From positions 1,698,001-1,762,000 of the forward strand of contig NZ_CP096016.1 in the NCBI RefSeq assembly GCF_023650515.1: a stretch of DNA of 64,000 nt, given 5' to 3'. A program made the translations under genes and the position numbers. Below the pieces are notes generated by a model. That model was not told the origin of the DNA and did no database searches. It saw only the letters and a list, made by a program, of their open reading frames with translations. How positions within the stretch are numbered: the stretch's first letter is position 1; the number at the start of each line of letters is the position of its first letter. Below are positions 55,762 to 64,000 of the stretch, one piece after another. The DNA is from Alkalimarinus coralli (GTDB lineage: Bacteria > Pseudomonadota > Gammaproteobacteria > Pseudomonadales > Oleiphilaceae).

Positions 55762-57260
55762 TCTTCCCCCTCGTTAAGCATACTCTCTTGTAGAGGGCTG
55801 CTTGTCTCATCCCACAGACGACCGTCTTTAGCCAGCAATAGTGTGGCAGCAGCTGGCCCCCAGCTACCGGCAATATAGGGTTCAGGCTCCTGCTCTGACT
55901 CATCCCAGTGCTTCAAAATTGGGTCAAGCCACTCCCAGGCAGCGATTAGTTCGTCCTGCCTGACAAATAGCGTTTGATTATTACTAATGACATCACCAAG
56001 CAGTCTTTCGTAAGCATCAGGTATATGTTTACGGTTAAGGTAGTCAGGGCTTAAACTAAGCTCGGTTGACCGCACACTAACACCTGGGCCTCTTTTCTTT
56101 TCACACAGTTTTAACCTGATTCCTTCATCAGGCTGGAGTCGAAATACCAGCTTGTTGGCCATGGTATTTTTATGCTGTAAGTCGAAAATTGAGTGGGGAA
56201 CTTCCTTAAAGTGGACAACAATTTCACAGGCTCTATGAACTAACCGCTTCCCCGTTCGAAGGTAAAAAGGAACCCCAGCCCAACGCCAATTATCAATTTC
56301 AACTTTCATGGCGACGAATGTTTCTGTTTCACTCGAAGGAGCTACGCCCTCCTCGTCCAGATAACCAGCGACGGCGACGCCGTTCGAAATACCTGAACTG
56401 TATTGGCCCCTAACGACTTTTTTTTGTACGTCCTGATCGCCCAGTACTCGAAGCGCTCTAAGCACTTTTACTTTTTCATCACGAACGGCATCCGGGTTAA
56501 ACCGGGCAGGAGGCTCCATGGCGACAATACACAGCAGTTGCAAAAGGTGGTTTTGCCCCATATCCCTAAGCGCACCCACGTGATCGTAAAACTGTGCTCG
56601 CTCCTCAACCCCCAAGGTTTCAGATATCGTAATCTGAATGTTATCGATATATTTCTGATTCCACTGAGACTCAAATATTGTGTTGGCAAACCGCAAAACC
56701 AGCAGATTTTGAACAGTCTCCTTCCCCAAGTAATGATCGATTCTAAAGATCTGCTGCTCTTTAAAGTGGCGGCACACCAGTTGGTTTATTTTTTTCGCAG
56801 AAGCCAAATCTGAACCAATAGGCTTTTCCAACACTATTCTACTTTTTAAGCTATTTAAGCGGGCCTTGGCTAACCCATTACATATTTTTCCGTACAGCGC
56901 TGACGGCGTAGCAAGATAAAATATCTTATTGCTGTCGGCTTGCTGTTCAACCAGCTCCTTTAGCTCACCGTAGTTATCAGGCTCTGTTGCGTCAAATGAC
57001 AAGCAGACAACATGTTTTGTGAAAGACGCCCACTTTGATTTTAATTTTTTATCATTAAGGTCGTGTTTAACCCCGACAGACTTGTGCAACGTTTCGATAA
57101 AGTCTTTGTGCTCTCGTCTAAATAAAGCAACCAGCCTCCACTCATTAGGAAGCCTCGCGTCAGCGTATAGCGAAAACAGTGCTGGCAAGAGTTTGCGGGT
57201 AGATAGGTCTCCAGTTGACCCAAACAACACTAAGTCAAATGGCTCATTTAACGGCATCAT
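55758..57260 (-). CDS. zwf: Glucose-6-phosphate 1-dehydrogenase
   Basis: 500 residues from ATG 57260; the frame continues to 57329 with unrelated residues. NAD(P) motif DLVLFGSTGDLSTRKLLPALF. Active-site motif RIDHYLGKE. Also VLEKPIGSDLASAKKIN, VAGYLDEEGV and FYLRTGKRL. First gene of the Entner-Doudoroff operon zwf-pgl-edd-eda. No glk or hexR gene is attached in this window. Confidence 0.95.
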   Translation of the reverse strand: MMPLNEPFDLVLFGSTGDLSTRKLLPALFSLYADARLPNEWRLVALFRREHKDFIETLHKSVGVKHDLNDKKLKSKWASFTKHVVCLSFDATEPDNYGELKELVEQQADSNKIFYLATPSALYGKICNGLAKARLNSLKSRIVLEKPIGSDLASAKKINQLVCRHFKEQQIFRIDHYLGKETVQNLLVLRFANTIFESQWNQKYIDNIQITISETLGVEERAQFYDHVGALRDMGQNHLLQLLCIVAMEPPARFNPDAVRDEKVKVLRALRVLGDQDVQKKVVRGQYSSGISNGVAVAGYLDEEGVAPSSETETFVAMKVEIDNWRWAGVPFYLRTGKRLVHRACEIVVHFKEVPHSIFDLQHKNTMANKLVFRLQPDEGIRLKLCEKKRGPGVSVRSTELSLSPDYLNRKHIPDAYERLLGDVISNNQTLFVRQDELIAAWEWLDPILKHWDESEQEPEPYIAGSWGPAAATLLLAKDGRLWDETSSPLQESMLNEGEE

Positions 57261-57501
57261 AATCAATACGGCCCCTATTACAAATTGACTCGCTGAACAA
57301 CTTCGGATGTAACAACGGTAAAGCCACAAAACTGAAAAAGAGACATGCTTACCGCAGTCAGACTTATCGTTATACCATAGTTTATTAGGGTAAGGCCAAA
57401 CAGCATCCTAGCCAAGCATTTAAAGATTATGTCGATCAATAGAGACCAGCCTGACGATAGTGATCAGCTAGAATAACATGCCAAGGCCTTTGCTTGATGC
57501 G

Positions 57502-57518
57502 TGCACAAAAGGTGTGCA
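57502..57518. promoter_or_regulatory. NtrC-like enhancer site
   Basis: TGCACA-AAAGG-TGTGCA is a perfect 6-bp inverted repeat with a five-base spacer. It has the same length and core (TGCAC-N7-GTGCA) as the NtrC consensus TGCACC-N5-GGTGCA. It lies 128 bases upstream of the -24 element of the sigma-54 promoter, a normal enhancer distance. Confidence 0.72.
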
Positions 57519-57646
57519 GGATGCGAAATATCTTAAGTTGAATGTCTTAATATCGCCCGTAAATTGATTCTGGCTGCTCGTTAAAAATCACTATTTTCTG
57601 CATATAAAATAGCGTATCCCTCTGTTATTTCGTAATATTTTATATC

Positions 57647-57662
57647 TGGCATATCAATTGCG
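57647..57662 (+). promoter_or_regulatory. Sigma-54 promoter of the FNT-kinase-cyanase operon
   Basis: TGGCAT-ATCAA-TTGCG. The GG (57648-57649) and GC (57660-57661) are exactly ten bases apart, as required at -24 and -12. The predicted start near 57672 leaves a leader of about 55 bases before the FNT start. Confidence 0.78.
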
Positions 57663-57727
57663 TTTACAGGAATATGGTTAGAACCATTTGCACTTAAACA
57701 AATGATACTAGTGAAGAGAGAAACGAT

Positions 57728-58561
57728 ATGTCATATCTAGCGCCTTCCGAGTTTGCCACCAAGATGGTGGACGCCGGAGAATCAAAAATATTTATGTCTA
57801 CCAGAGACACCTTAATCCGAGCGTTTATGGCCGGAGCAATATTAGCTTTAGCTGCGGTGTTCGCAATTACCGTCGCAGTTAAAACAGGAATGTTTTTACT
57901 CGGAGCAATATTATTCCCGGTCGGCTTTTGCATGCTCTACCTAATGGGCTTTGATTTGCTAACGGGAGTGTTTGTGTTAGCGCCTTTAGCGCTACTCGAT
58001 AAGCGCCCAGGCGTTACAGCCAAGGGCGTGTTGAGAAACTGGGGACTAGTCTTTGTAGGCAACTTTGCTGGAGCCCTCACCGTCGCGTTTATGATGGCGT
58101 TTATTTTCACCTACGGGTTTAATGTCGAGGCTGGCCCTATCGGAGAGAAGGTAGCAGGCATTGGCGAAGCACGCACACTAGGCTATGCACAATACGGCGC
58201 TGATGGTTGGTTAACTATTTTTATACGCGGAATGCTGTGTAATTGGATGGTATCTCTCGGTGTTGTAGGCGCAATGATCTCAACGTCAGTTAGCGGCAAG
58301 GTTATTGCGATGTGGATGCCAATATTTCTATTTTTCTTTATGGGGTTCGAGCACTCAGTCGTAAACATGTTCTTATTCCCCTTTAGTATCATCATGGGGG
58401 GGGACTTCTCGGTTATGGATTACCTAATCTGGAATGAAATTCCAACAGCGTTAGGCAACCTAATCGGCGGTCTCGCCTTTACAGGGTTAACCTTGTATAC
58501 AACACACGTCAAAACGGCACCAAAGCGCTCAGCTGAACCCTACATGAGCAAAGTGGCATAA
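57728..58561 (+). CDS. Formate/nitrite transporter family channel (FocA/NirC-like)
   Basis: 277 residues, six predicted membrane helices. Start YLAPSEFATKMVDAGESKI fits the family's pore-lid helix, and NMFLFPFSIIMG and GNLIGGLAFTGLTLY match the helix-5/6 region; a central pore His is expected in GFEHSVVNMF. Because cyanase follows and the promoter is sigma-54/NtrC-like, nitrite or another nitrogen anion is the likelier cargo than formate. That choice is inferred. Confidence 0.9.
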   Translation: MSYLAPSEFATKMVDAGESKIFMSTRDTLIRAFMAGAILALAAVFAITVAVKTGMFLLGAILFPVGFCMLYLMGFDLLTGVFVLAPLALLDKRPGVTAKGVLRNWGLVFVGNFAGALTVAFMMAFIFTYGFNVEAGPIGEKVAGIGEARTLGYAQYGADGWLTIFIRGMLCNWMVSLGVVGAMISTSVSGKVIAMWMPIFLFFFMGFEHSVVNMFLFPFSIIMGGDFSVMDYLIWNEIPTALGNLIGGLAFTGLTLYTTHVKTAPKRSAEPYMSKVA

Positions 58562-58574
58562 CCTTCAATAGGTT

Positions 58575-58613
58575 AAACAAGCCTAAACCCGGTAAATCTG
58601 TTTAGGCTTGTTT
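58575..58613 (+). promoter_or_regulatory. Stem-loop between FNT and kinase genes
   Basis: Perfect 14-bp arms AAACAAGCCTAAAC (58575-58588) and GTTTAGGCTTGTTT (58600-58613), ending six bases before the kinase start. It could partly terminate transcription or occlude the start, lowering kinase expression relative to the channel. Confidence 0.7.
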
Positions 58614-58618
58614 ATACA

Positions 58619-60349
58619 ATGAGTATTATGAAAGAAAAGCTCAAGGTTTCCCTTGGACAATGCTCTGATCGCGGCAGAAAGTCAGAAAACCAGGACAATC
58701 ATGGCGCCCGCCTTCCCAATGATTCACTACTAGCACTGAAAGGCGTTGCGATCGCAATGTCTGACGGCATTAGTTCCAGCGATGTAAGTCATATAGCGAG
58801 CGAAACTGCCGTTAATGCATTTCTTGAAGACTACTACTGCACGTCAGAAGCCTGGTCGGTAAAAACCTCAGCCGAACGAGTGTTAAAAGCGACAAATTCC
58901 TGGCTAAACTCTCAGTCCTTAAAGGATTCAAGTCGCTACGACAGAGACAAAGGATATGTTTGCACTTTTAGCGCAGTCATTCTAAAAAATCTCACCGCTC
59001 ATATTTTTCATGTGGGCGACTCAAGAGTCTATCGCCTCAATGAGAACGGCCTTGAACAACTAACTCACGATCACCGCTTATGGGAAACTGAAGAAAAAAG
59101 TTATCTTAGCCGGGCAATGGGCATGGCTGCCCAGTGCGAGTTCGATTATCAAGCGCTTCCCCTTCAAAACAACGACATTTATATCATCTGCACTGACGGG
59201 GTCTATGAATTCGTTAAGACACAACAAATAGTTGAAACAGTCAGACATTATAATGATGACCTGAATAAGGCCGCCCGCACGATTGCAGAGCATGCATATA
59301 ACCAAGGTAGCGAGGATAACCTAACCATACAAATTGTTAAAATTGAATCACTTCCCACAGACGTTCACAACGACATTAAAAAAACTGCTGAAGCATTAAA
59401 TCTTCCGCCAGCACTAACAGCCGGTGTTGAATTTGACGGATACGAAGTTCTGCGCCAGATCCATACAAGTAGCCGCAGCCTGGTTTACTTAGCGCAAGAC
59501 AAGGTGTCTAAAAAGAACGTTGTCTTGAAGATACCGACATCAAATTCCCACGACGATAAGCGTTATATAGAGAGCTTTTTACTTGAAGAGTGGATAGCCA
59601 GACGCCTCAGCAGCGCTCATGTACTTAAGGCTAAACGGCCCGACCGGGAACGCCAGTACATTTACACTGTGTTTGAATTTATAGAAGGCCAAACCCTTGC
59701 TCAATGGGCAATAGACAACCCAAAACCATCGCTTGAAACGGTTCGCGGTATTGTAGAGCAAATTGCAAAGGGTCTACATGCATTTCATCGAATGGAAATG
59801 CTGCATCAAGATTTAAGGCCAGAGAATATTATGATCGATACGGAGGGTACCGTAAAAATTATAGATTTTGGTTCTGTTAGCGTTGCTGGCCTGGTTGAAA
59901 CAGAAGTACAACAGCCACTGACCTATTTAAAAGGAACTGCGCTCTATAGTGCACCGGAATATTTTTTGGGTTGCTCGGGTACGGTCAAATCCGAGCTGTT
60001 TTCACTCGGCGTCATCACCTATTTCTTACTTTCTGGACGCTACCCATATGATACTGACGTAGCCAAAGCCAAAACTCGAGCAGCGCAAAAAAAACTTTGG
60101 TACCGCACGATTATCAATGACGAGGTAGAGATTCCAATATGGGTTGACGATGCAATACATAGAGCCGTTCACCCTTTCCCGGAAAACAGGTATGAAGAGG
60201 TTTTCGAGTTTATCCATGACTTGAAGAAGCCAAACCGCAGGTTCATAGAAAAAACACGGCCTCCTCTCATACAGCGAAACCCAGTAAGGGTATGGCAAGG
60301 TATTTCAGCAATACTCGCCATGATAGTCGTTTACCTGATCAGTCAATAA
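58619..60349 (+). CDS. Bifunctional PP2C phosphatase / serine-threonine kinase, membrane-anchored
   Basis: 576 residues; ATG 58628 is an alternative start. The PP2C domain (~8-245) has NQDNHGARLP, AMSDGISSSDVSHIAS, HVGDSRVYRL, CTDGVYEFV and SEDNLTIQIV. The kinase domain (~270-530) has VVLKIP (ATP lysine), an HQD catalytic loop in HQDLRPENIMID in place of HRD, and DFGS. A membrane helix ends the protein (~553-574). It probably phosphorylates and dephosphorylates a partner at the membrane; the adjacent channel is a candidate. No strong ribosome site. Confidence 0.9.
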   Translation: MSIMKEKLKVSLGQCSDRGRKSENQDNHGARLPNDSLLALKGVAIAMSDGISSSDVSHIASETAVNAFLEDYYCTSEAWSVKTSAERVLKATNSWLNSQSLKDSSRYDRDKGYVCTFSAVILKNLTAHIFHVGDSRVYRLNENGLEQLTHDHRLWETEEKSYLSRAMGMAAQCEFDYQALPLQNNDIYIICTDGVYEFVKTQQIVETVRHYNDDLNKAARTIAEHAYNQGSEDNLTIQIVKIESLPTDVHNDIKKTAEALNLPPALTAGVEFDGYEVLRQIHTSSRSLVYLAQDKVSKKNVVLKIPTSNSHDDKRYIESFLLEEWIARRLSSAHVLKAKRPDRERQYIYTVFEFIEGQTLAQWAIDNPKPSLETVRGIVEQIAKGLHAFHRMEMLHQDLRPENIMIDTEGTVKIIDFGSVSVAGLVETEVQQPLTYLKGTALYSAPEYFLGCSGTVKSELFSLGVITYFLLSGRYPYDTDVAKAKTRAAQKKLWYRTIINDEVEIPIWVDDAIHRAVHPFPENRYEEVFEFIHDLKKPNRRFIEKTRPPLIQRNPVRVWQGISAILAMIVVYLISQ

Positions 60350-60393
60350 CGATGATGAATCCTTCTAGTCAATCTAAATAATCGGAGAATATA

Positions 60394-60843
60394 ATGATTA
60401 ACAGTCGTGAAGAGGTAACAAACCTGATTCTTTCAAAAAAAGTAGCGAAAGGTATCAAGTGGAGTGAAGTAGCAGCCTCTATTGAACTTTCAAAAGAGTG
60501 GACGACCGCAGCTTGCCTGGGGCAGATGACCTTTAGTAAGCAGCAAGCAGAGATCGTTGGCAATATTTTTGAGCTCCCAGACGAAGCCATTGCATGGTTA
60601 CAAATTCCTCCCTATAAAGGGTCTTTGCCCACCGCCGTTCCTACAGACCCTCTTCTGTACCGATGGTATGAAGTGGTAAATGTATACGGGTCAACGATTA
60701 AAGCCCTTATACACGAAGAGTTTGGTGATGGAATAATGAGCGCTATTGATTTTTCGATGGATATCAAGCGAGAAAAAAACCCAAACGGAGACAGAGTTGA
60801 TGTGACCCTGTCAGGTAAATTCTTACCCTATAAAACCTACTAA
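60394..60843 (+). CDS. cynS: Cyanate hydratase (cyanase)
   Basis: 149 residues. It converts cyanate and bicarbonate to ammonia and carbon dioxide. The catalytic triad is visible as Arg90 (LYRWYE), Glu93 and Ser116 (GIMSAIDF), offset six from E. coli Arg96, Glu99 and Ser122. The N-terminal helical domain and C-terminal DRVDVTLSGKFLPYK are typical. Third gene of the sigma-54-preceded unit, 44 bases after the kinase gene. No carbonic anhydrase gene accompanies it. Confidence 0.95.
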   Translation: MINSREEVTNLILSKKVAKGIKWSEVAASIELSKEWTTAACLGQMTFSKQQAEIVGNIFELPDEAIAWLQIPPYKGSLPTAVPTDPLLYRWYEVVNVYGSTIKALIHEEFGDGIMSAIDFSMDIKREKNPNGDRVDVTLSGKFLPYKTY

Positions 60844-60857
60844 CTTTGTATATAAAA

Positions 60858-60885
60858 GAAAGGCAGCCTCATCAGGCTGCCTTTC
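60858..60885. terminator. Hairpin terminator between cynS and hsp20 (convergent)
   Basis: Perfect 12-bp stem GAAAGGCAGCCT / AGGCTGCCTTTC with a CATC loop; an A-rich stretch precedes it, giving Us on the minus transcript. It serves both converging genes. Confidence 0.8.
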
Positions 60886-60912
60886 GGTCATGTTGCAGAC
60901 AACAATATAGCG

Positions 60913-61473
60913 TTAACTCGCCTTTTTAATATCAATATGCCTTACATTAGTCTTTGCAACTTCCTTGCGAGGTATATTGATCGTCAAAACCCCATTTTTG
61001 AAGTCTGCTTTAATATCATCCTGCGAAGCATCTTCTGGAAGGGATAAGACCCTTTGGAATTTCCCGTAAGTCCGTTCCATACGGTGATACTCTTTATTTT
61101 TATCCTCTTTCTCCTGCTTCTTTTCACCCTTTATTACCAGCGTATCATTTGACACCTCAAGTTCTACCGCGTCTTCATCTACGCCTGGCACTTCCAGCGA
61201 GATCGTGTAGTTCTTGCTATCTGATTCAATATTAATATTGGGCTTTAGCAAGTTAGTCTGCTCGCTGAAAAAGGACGTATCCCAACCTGTTGGCAAAGTG
61301 CCAAATCCCTTAAATGCTTCATCAAACAAACGGTTAATATCCTGATGCAAACGCATTATAGGGCTTTGCATCATAGGGCTGGGCGCCAAAGAGTGTTCGT
61401 TACGTTCCCTTTCACGCCTTTCACCTTCTTCATGATTTAGCCAGTTCCAGGGGTTTAGTTGTTTAAGATCCAT
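60913..61473 (-). CDS. Small heat shock protein (Hsp20/alpha-crystallin)
   Basis: 186 residues. The alpha-crystallin domain is at ~75-175: NYTISLEVPGVDEDAVELEV, DTLVIKGEKKQE, RTYGKFQRVLSLPEDASQDDIKADFKNGVLTINIP. The A-x-x-x-n-GVL and C-terminal IxI-like anchor (IDIKKA follows) are present. An unusual N-terminus is rich in Glu/Arg (NHEEGERRERERNEHS). Chaperone holdase. GAGAGGAGG ribosome site; long structured leader upstream. Confidence 0.93.
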   Translation of the reverse strand: MDLKQLNPWNWLNHEEGERRERERNEHSLAPSPMMQSPIMRLHQDINRLFDEAFKGFGTLPTGWDTSFFSEQTNLLKPNINIESDSKNYTISLEVPGVDEDAVELEVSNDTLVIKGEKKQEKEDKNKEYHRMERTYGKFQRVLSLPEDASQDDIKADFKNGVLTINIPRKEVAKTNVRHIDIKKAS

Positions 61474-61844
61474 AGCGCACCCTCCTCTCGTTACTATTAC
61501 TAAGGACTCTGAGCCATCTTATCGTCGACTATCGGTAGACCAACCAGCTCAGAGACAACCTCTACCCTAAAGCTCTAACGTCAACTCTCAACTGACGTTT
61601 GTTGCTTCCTGTTGAGTATATAATTGCGGCATGAGTGTTATTCAAGAAGCACTGAAAGACCAATTTTTATTATGGATACAGCTGTTTATAGCTAGATGAT
61701 TTATACGCCAAAGAGTGACGAGTATTCAGCAACTTAAATAGGAACTCACGCTTTACTGGCGTACTTGAGTGGGCGATAATCGCCGAACTGATAACGCATA
61801 TTAAGATAATGCACTTAGTCTGAGTATCCAATACAGGAATAGCT
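61474..61844. other. Divergent region between hsp20 and the Crp-family gene
   Basis: 371 bases. On the minus strand it has the hsp20 promoter and a leader of about 136 bases with two hairpins: AACGTCA/TGACGTT (61577-61583, 61593-61599) and CTCTGAGC/GCTCAGAG (61507-61514, 61547-61554). Nothing else was recognised. Confidence 0.6.
61617..61645 (-). promoter_or_regulatory. hsp20 promoter
   Basis: Reading the minus strand: TTGAAT (61640-61645), 17-base spacer, TATATA (61617-61622). The -35 is within CTTGAAT, which also resembles a heat-shock sigma-32 -35, but no CCCCAT-type -10 follows at the right distance. Confidence 0.55.
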
Positions 61845-62435
61845 GTGAATCAACATTTTTTAAAAATGCGTGAAACACTCGAACAACGCTTTAAAGCTGA
61901 ACTTTCTGACTGGAGCCGGTTCATAGACTTTTTTCATCTGCAGCAACTCGATGAGGGTGAACACTGGATCAAAGCGGGCCAGAGTTGTGAAGAGTTCTTT
62001 TACATCGCAGAAGGTCTGGTTCGAATTTACTATGTCGACCAGGAAGGAAACGAAGTAAACGAAGGCTTTTATGAGGAAGGGATGCTACTGGGACCTATCT
62101 CTAGCTTCGTAAGCGGAGCTCCCTGCCCGTACTACATTCAGACTATTGAACCAGCCACCTTACTGATCGCAAACTATCCAAAGTTTCACGCATATGCTCT
62201 GGATAAACCGGAAATACTGAACTTTGAAATAACCTTTATGCATAGTTTGTTTGTCAGCAACGCCAAGCGCGATGCCAAACGTTTAATATGCAATGGTGAG
62301 CAGCGTTATCGTTGGTTTTGCAAAGAATACCAACATCTACTGGATCGAATTCCTCAGTATCACATCGCTTCATTTTTAGGTATGACGCCAGTCAGTCTAT
62401 CCAGACTAAAGAAGAATCTTAACCAGACTAATTAA
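61845..62435 (+). CDS. Crp/Fnr-family transcription regulator
   Basis: 196 residues, GTG start. The cyclic-nucleotide-binding-type beta domain is at ~25-115 (IKAGQSCEEFFYIAEGLVRIYYVDQEGNEVNEGFYEEGMLLGPISS). The C-terminal HTH is short (YHIASFLGMTPVSLSRLKKNL). No FNR-type Cys cluster. Effector and targets are unknown. It stands alone between divergent hsp20 and convergent fadH. Confidence 0.82.
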   Translation: MNQHFLKMRETLEQRFKAELSDWSRFIDFFHLQQLDEGEHWIKAGQSCEEFFYIAEGLVRIYYVDQEGNEVNEGFYEEGMLLGPISSFVSGAPCPYYIQTIEPATLLIANYPKFHAYALDKPEILNFEITFMHSLFVSNAKRDAKRLICNGEQRYRWFCKEYQHLLDRIPQYHIASFLGMTPVSLSRLKKNLNQTN

Positions 62436-62494
62436 AAAGAAGAAGCCAGGAGTGCGGGCAGCCTGACTAGCTGCCCGCAACGCAATGGCCTATA

Positions 62495-64000
62495 TTAGAC
62501 TGCCAACGCGAGTCGTGTGCCCTGATCAATAGCACGCTTTGCATCAAGCTCAGCAGCGTAGTCGGCACCGCCGATTAGTTGATAAGGCTTGTTTAACCCT
62601 TCTGCCAAATCCCTTAATGGGTCTTGTCCTGCACAGATCACCACATTATCAACATCAAGAACGCGTTTTTCGCCCGCTACATCAATATGTAACCCTTGAT
62701 CATCAATCTTTTCATACGAACATGCAGGAATCATGTTAACCCCTTTGTTCTTAAGTCCGGTGCGGTGAATCCACCCCGTTGTTTTACCGAGCTTGGCACC
62801 CACCTTCGATTTCTTCCTTTGCAGCAGATAAACCTTGCGCGCAGAGGGCGCTACTTCAGCGTCAATGCCTTCAATGCCACCGCGGGCTTTAAGGGTCATA
62901 TCGACGCCCCACTCTTTCATGAACGCCTCAATATTCTGACTGGTTGCTTCTCCGCTATGACACAGATACTCAGAGACATCAAAGCCTATGCCACCTGCGC
63001 CAATCACCGCAACCTTCTTGCCAACATCAGCCTTGTCTCGAAGAACATCAAGGTAACCCAGTACTTTAGGGTGGTCGATGCCTTCAATTTCCGGCAAACG
63101 CGGCTGAATGCCTGTTGCAATAATAACTTCGTCGAAATCATTATTGTTTAAATCATCAACAGTGACTTTGCGCCCTAGCTCTAAATGAACCCCCGTTTTT
63201 TCAATTTGTTTACCAAAATAGCGAAGTGTTTCGTAAAACTCTTCTTTACCTGGAATTTGTTTTGCGATGTTGAACTGGCCACCGATTTGATCAGCAGCAT
63301 CAAATAGTGTGACTTGATGTCCTCGCTCTGCGGCGGTTGTCGCAAAGGCCAAGCCAGCAGGCCCTGCACCAATTACAGCCAGTTTTTTAACGGTTTCGAC
63401 TGGCTTAAGAACCATTTCTGTCTCATGACATGCCCGAGGGTTAACCAAACAGCTGGTTAGTTTGCCGCTAAATACATTATCGAGACAGGCCTGATTACAA
63501 CCAATGCATGTATTGATCTCTTCGCTCTTACCCTCAATCGCTTTCTGTACGAAAAACGCATCAGCCAGGAATGGGCGTGCCATCGATACCATATCGGCAT
63601 CACCACGCTCCAAAACCTCTTCAGCCACTTCGGGCGTGTTGATACGATTAGAGGTAATAAGTGGTATGTTCAGCTCTTTCTTGAACTTCGCAGTCACCCA
63701 TGTAAATGCCGCGCGAGGAACTTTGGTCGCAATGGTCGGAACACGCGCTTCGTGCCAGCCAATGCCGGTATTAATAATCGTTGCACCGGCTTTTTCAATC
63801 GCTTTGCCTAATTGAAGCACTTCTTCATAAGTACTTCCGCCTTCTACAAGGTCTAGCATTGACAGGCGGTAGATAATGATAAACTCTTTGCCAACTGCTT
63901 CGCGCACCCGTCTGACAACTTCAACGGCCAAGCGCATTCTATTTTCGTACTCACCACCCCAGCGGTCATCTCGATGGTTAGTTCGTTTGGCCAAAAACTG
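62495..64000 (-). CDS. fadH: 2,4-Dienoyl-CoA reductase (NADPH), C-terminal part; 5' end outside window
   Basis: At least 501 residues, open at the window edge (reads QFLAKRTNHRDDRWGGEYENRMR at its start, split here as QFLAKRTNHR and DDRWGGEYENRMR). The old-yellow-enzyme barrel C-terminal half includes MVSMARPFLAD. The 4Fe-4S Cys set is CIGCNQACLDN plus the Cys in SCLVNPRACHE. FAD motif VIGAGPAGLAFATTAAERGH and NAD(P) motif VAVIGAGGIGFDVSEYL follow. It reduces 2,4-dienoyl-CoA during oxidation of unsaturated fatty acids. A related trimethylamine dehydrogenase-like enzyme is less likely. Confidence 0.92.
   Translation of the reverse strand, partial: QFLAKRTNHRDDRWGGEYENRMRLAVEVVRRVREAVGKEFIIIYRLSMLDLVEGGSTYEEVLQLGKAIEKAGATIINTGIGWHEARVPTIATKVPRAAFTWVTAKFKKELNIPLITSNRINTPEVAEEVLERGDADMVSMARPFLADAFFVQKAIEGKSEEINTCIGCNQACLDNVFSGKLTSCLVNPRACHETEMVLKPVETVKKLAVIGAGPAGLAFATTAAERGHQVTLFDAADQIGGQFNIAKQIPGKEEFYETLRYFGKQIEKTGVHLELGRKVTVDDLNNNDFDEVIIATGIQPRLPEIEGIDHPKVLGYLDVLRDKADVGKKVAVIGAGGIGFDVSEYLCHSGEATSQNIEAFMKEWGVDMTLKARGGIEGIDAEVAPSARKVYLLQRKKSKVGAKLGKTTGWIHRTGLKNKGVNMIPACSYEKIDDQGLHIDVAGEKRVLDVDNVVICAGQDPLRDLAEGLNKPYQLIGGADYAAELDAKRAIDQGTRLALAV

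Larger units (their letters stand above)
57261..57727. other. Divergent regulatory region between zwf and the FNT gene
   Basis: 467 bases. It has an NtrC-like palindrome (57502-57518), a sigma-54 promoter (57647-57662), a small ATGGTT/AACCAT hairpin at the predicted transcript start (57674-57687) and a GAGAG ribosome site (57716-57720). The zwf side shows no clear HexR-type palindrome. Confidence 0.7.

Overview
The window looks like the chromosome of a marine, oxygen-respiring gammaproteobacterium. The gene set fits the Oceanospirillales/Alteromonadales area: end of leucine and ketone-body catabolism, ETF/ETF-QO, a PhaD/phasin pair, an Entner-Doudoroff operon, 2-aminoethylphosphonate (2-AEP) use, and an exosortase A/Prs system. 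Coding is dense, GC looks moderate, and there is one intact insertion sequence plus a family of short REP-like palindromes. I cannot name the genus from sequence alone. I saw no rRNA, tRNA or CRISPR array.

Layout. 1-2.6 kb: end of HMG-CoA lyase, then acetoacetyl-CoA synthetase. 2.7-6.6 kb: etfBA (-) divergent from ETF-QO (+), with a perfect 24-bp palindrome between them. 6.6-8.6 kb: REP-like repeats interrupted by an IS1182-type element with a visible target duplication. 8.6-10.1 kb: DUF1285 protein and a radical SAM protein (-). 10.1-11.2 kb: decayed DNA with a frameshifted Xre remnant. 11.2-20.8 kb: phosphonate island (phnR, phnS, phnT, a fused permease, phnW, phnX, a DMT exporter, a HAD phosphatase, a PhnZ-like HD oxygenase), ending in a truncated SMR gene. 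20.8-28.6 kb: class V aminotransferase-like enzyme, sixA/DUF4389/gpsA, an RssB/RssC-type phosphatase and STAS pair, a SAMHD1-like HD protein and exonuclease III. 28.7-31.3 kb: PhaD-like regulator, REP-like repeats, phasin, YiiX-like amidase and a candidate sRNA. 31.4-50.5 kb: acyltransferase and epimerase, PrsK/PrsR/PrsT, a PA14/thrombospondin-3 lipoprotein, a membrane acyltransferase, exosortase A fused to EpsI, and a 1489-residue secreted beta-rich protein. 50.9-52.5 kb: lone tyrosine recombinase and a small hypothetical gene. 52.6-57.3 kb: zwf-pgl-edd-eda (-). 57.5-60.9 kb: formate/nitrite-type channel, PP2C-kinase fusion and cyanase behind a sigma-54 promoter with an NtrC-like site. 60.9-64 kb: small heat-shock protein, Crp-family regulator, and a partial 2,4-dienoyl-CoA reductase.

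How it works together. The phn genes form a 2-AEP import and hydrolysis route under a GntR/UTRA repressor with near-identical operators before phnR and phnS. A second enzyme type (PhnZ-like oxygenase) is appended without its usual partner PhnY. The Prs/exosortase block has the sensing and processing machinery, but no PEP-CTERM substrate and no polysaccharide genes in view. Two very large secreted multidomain proteins flank the exosortase instead. The channel/kinase/cyanase unit appears to be a nitrogen-limitation operon.
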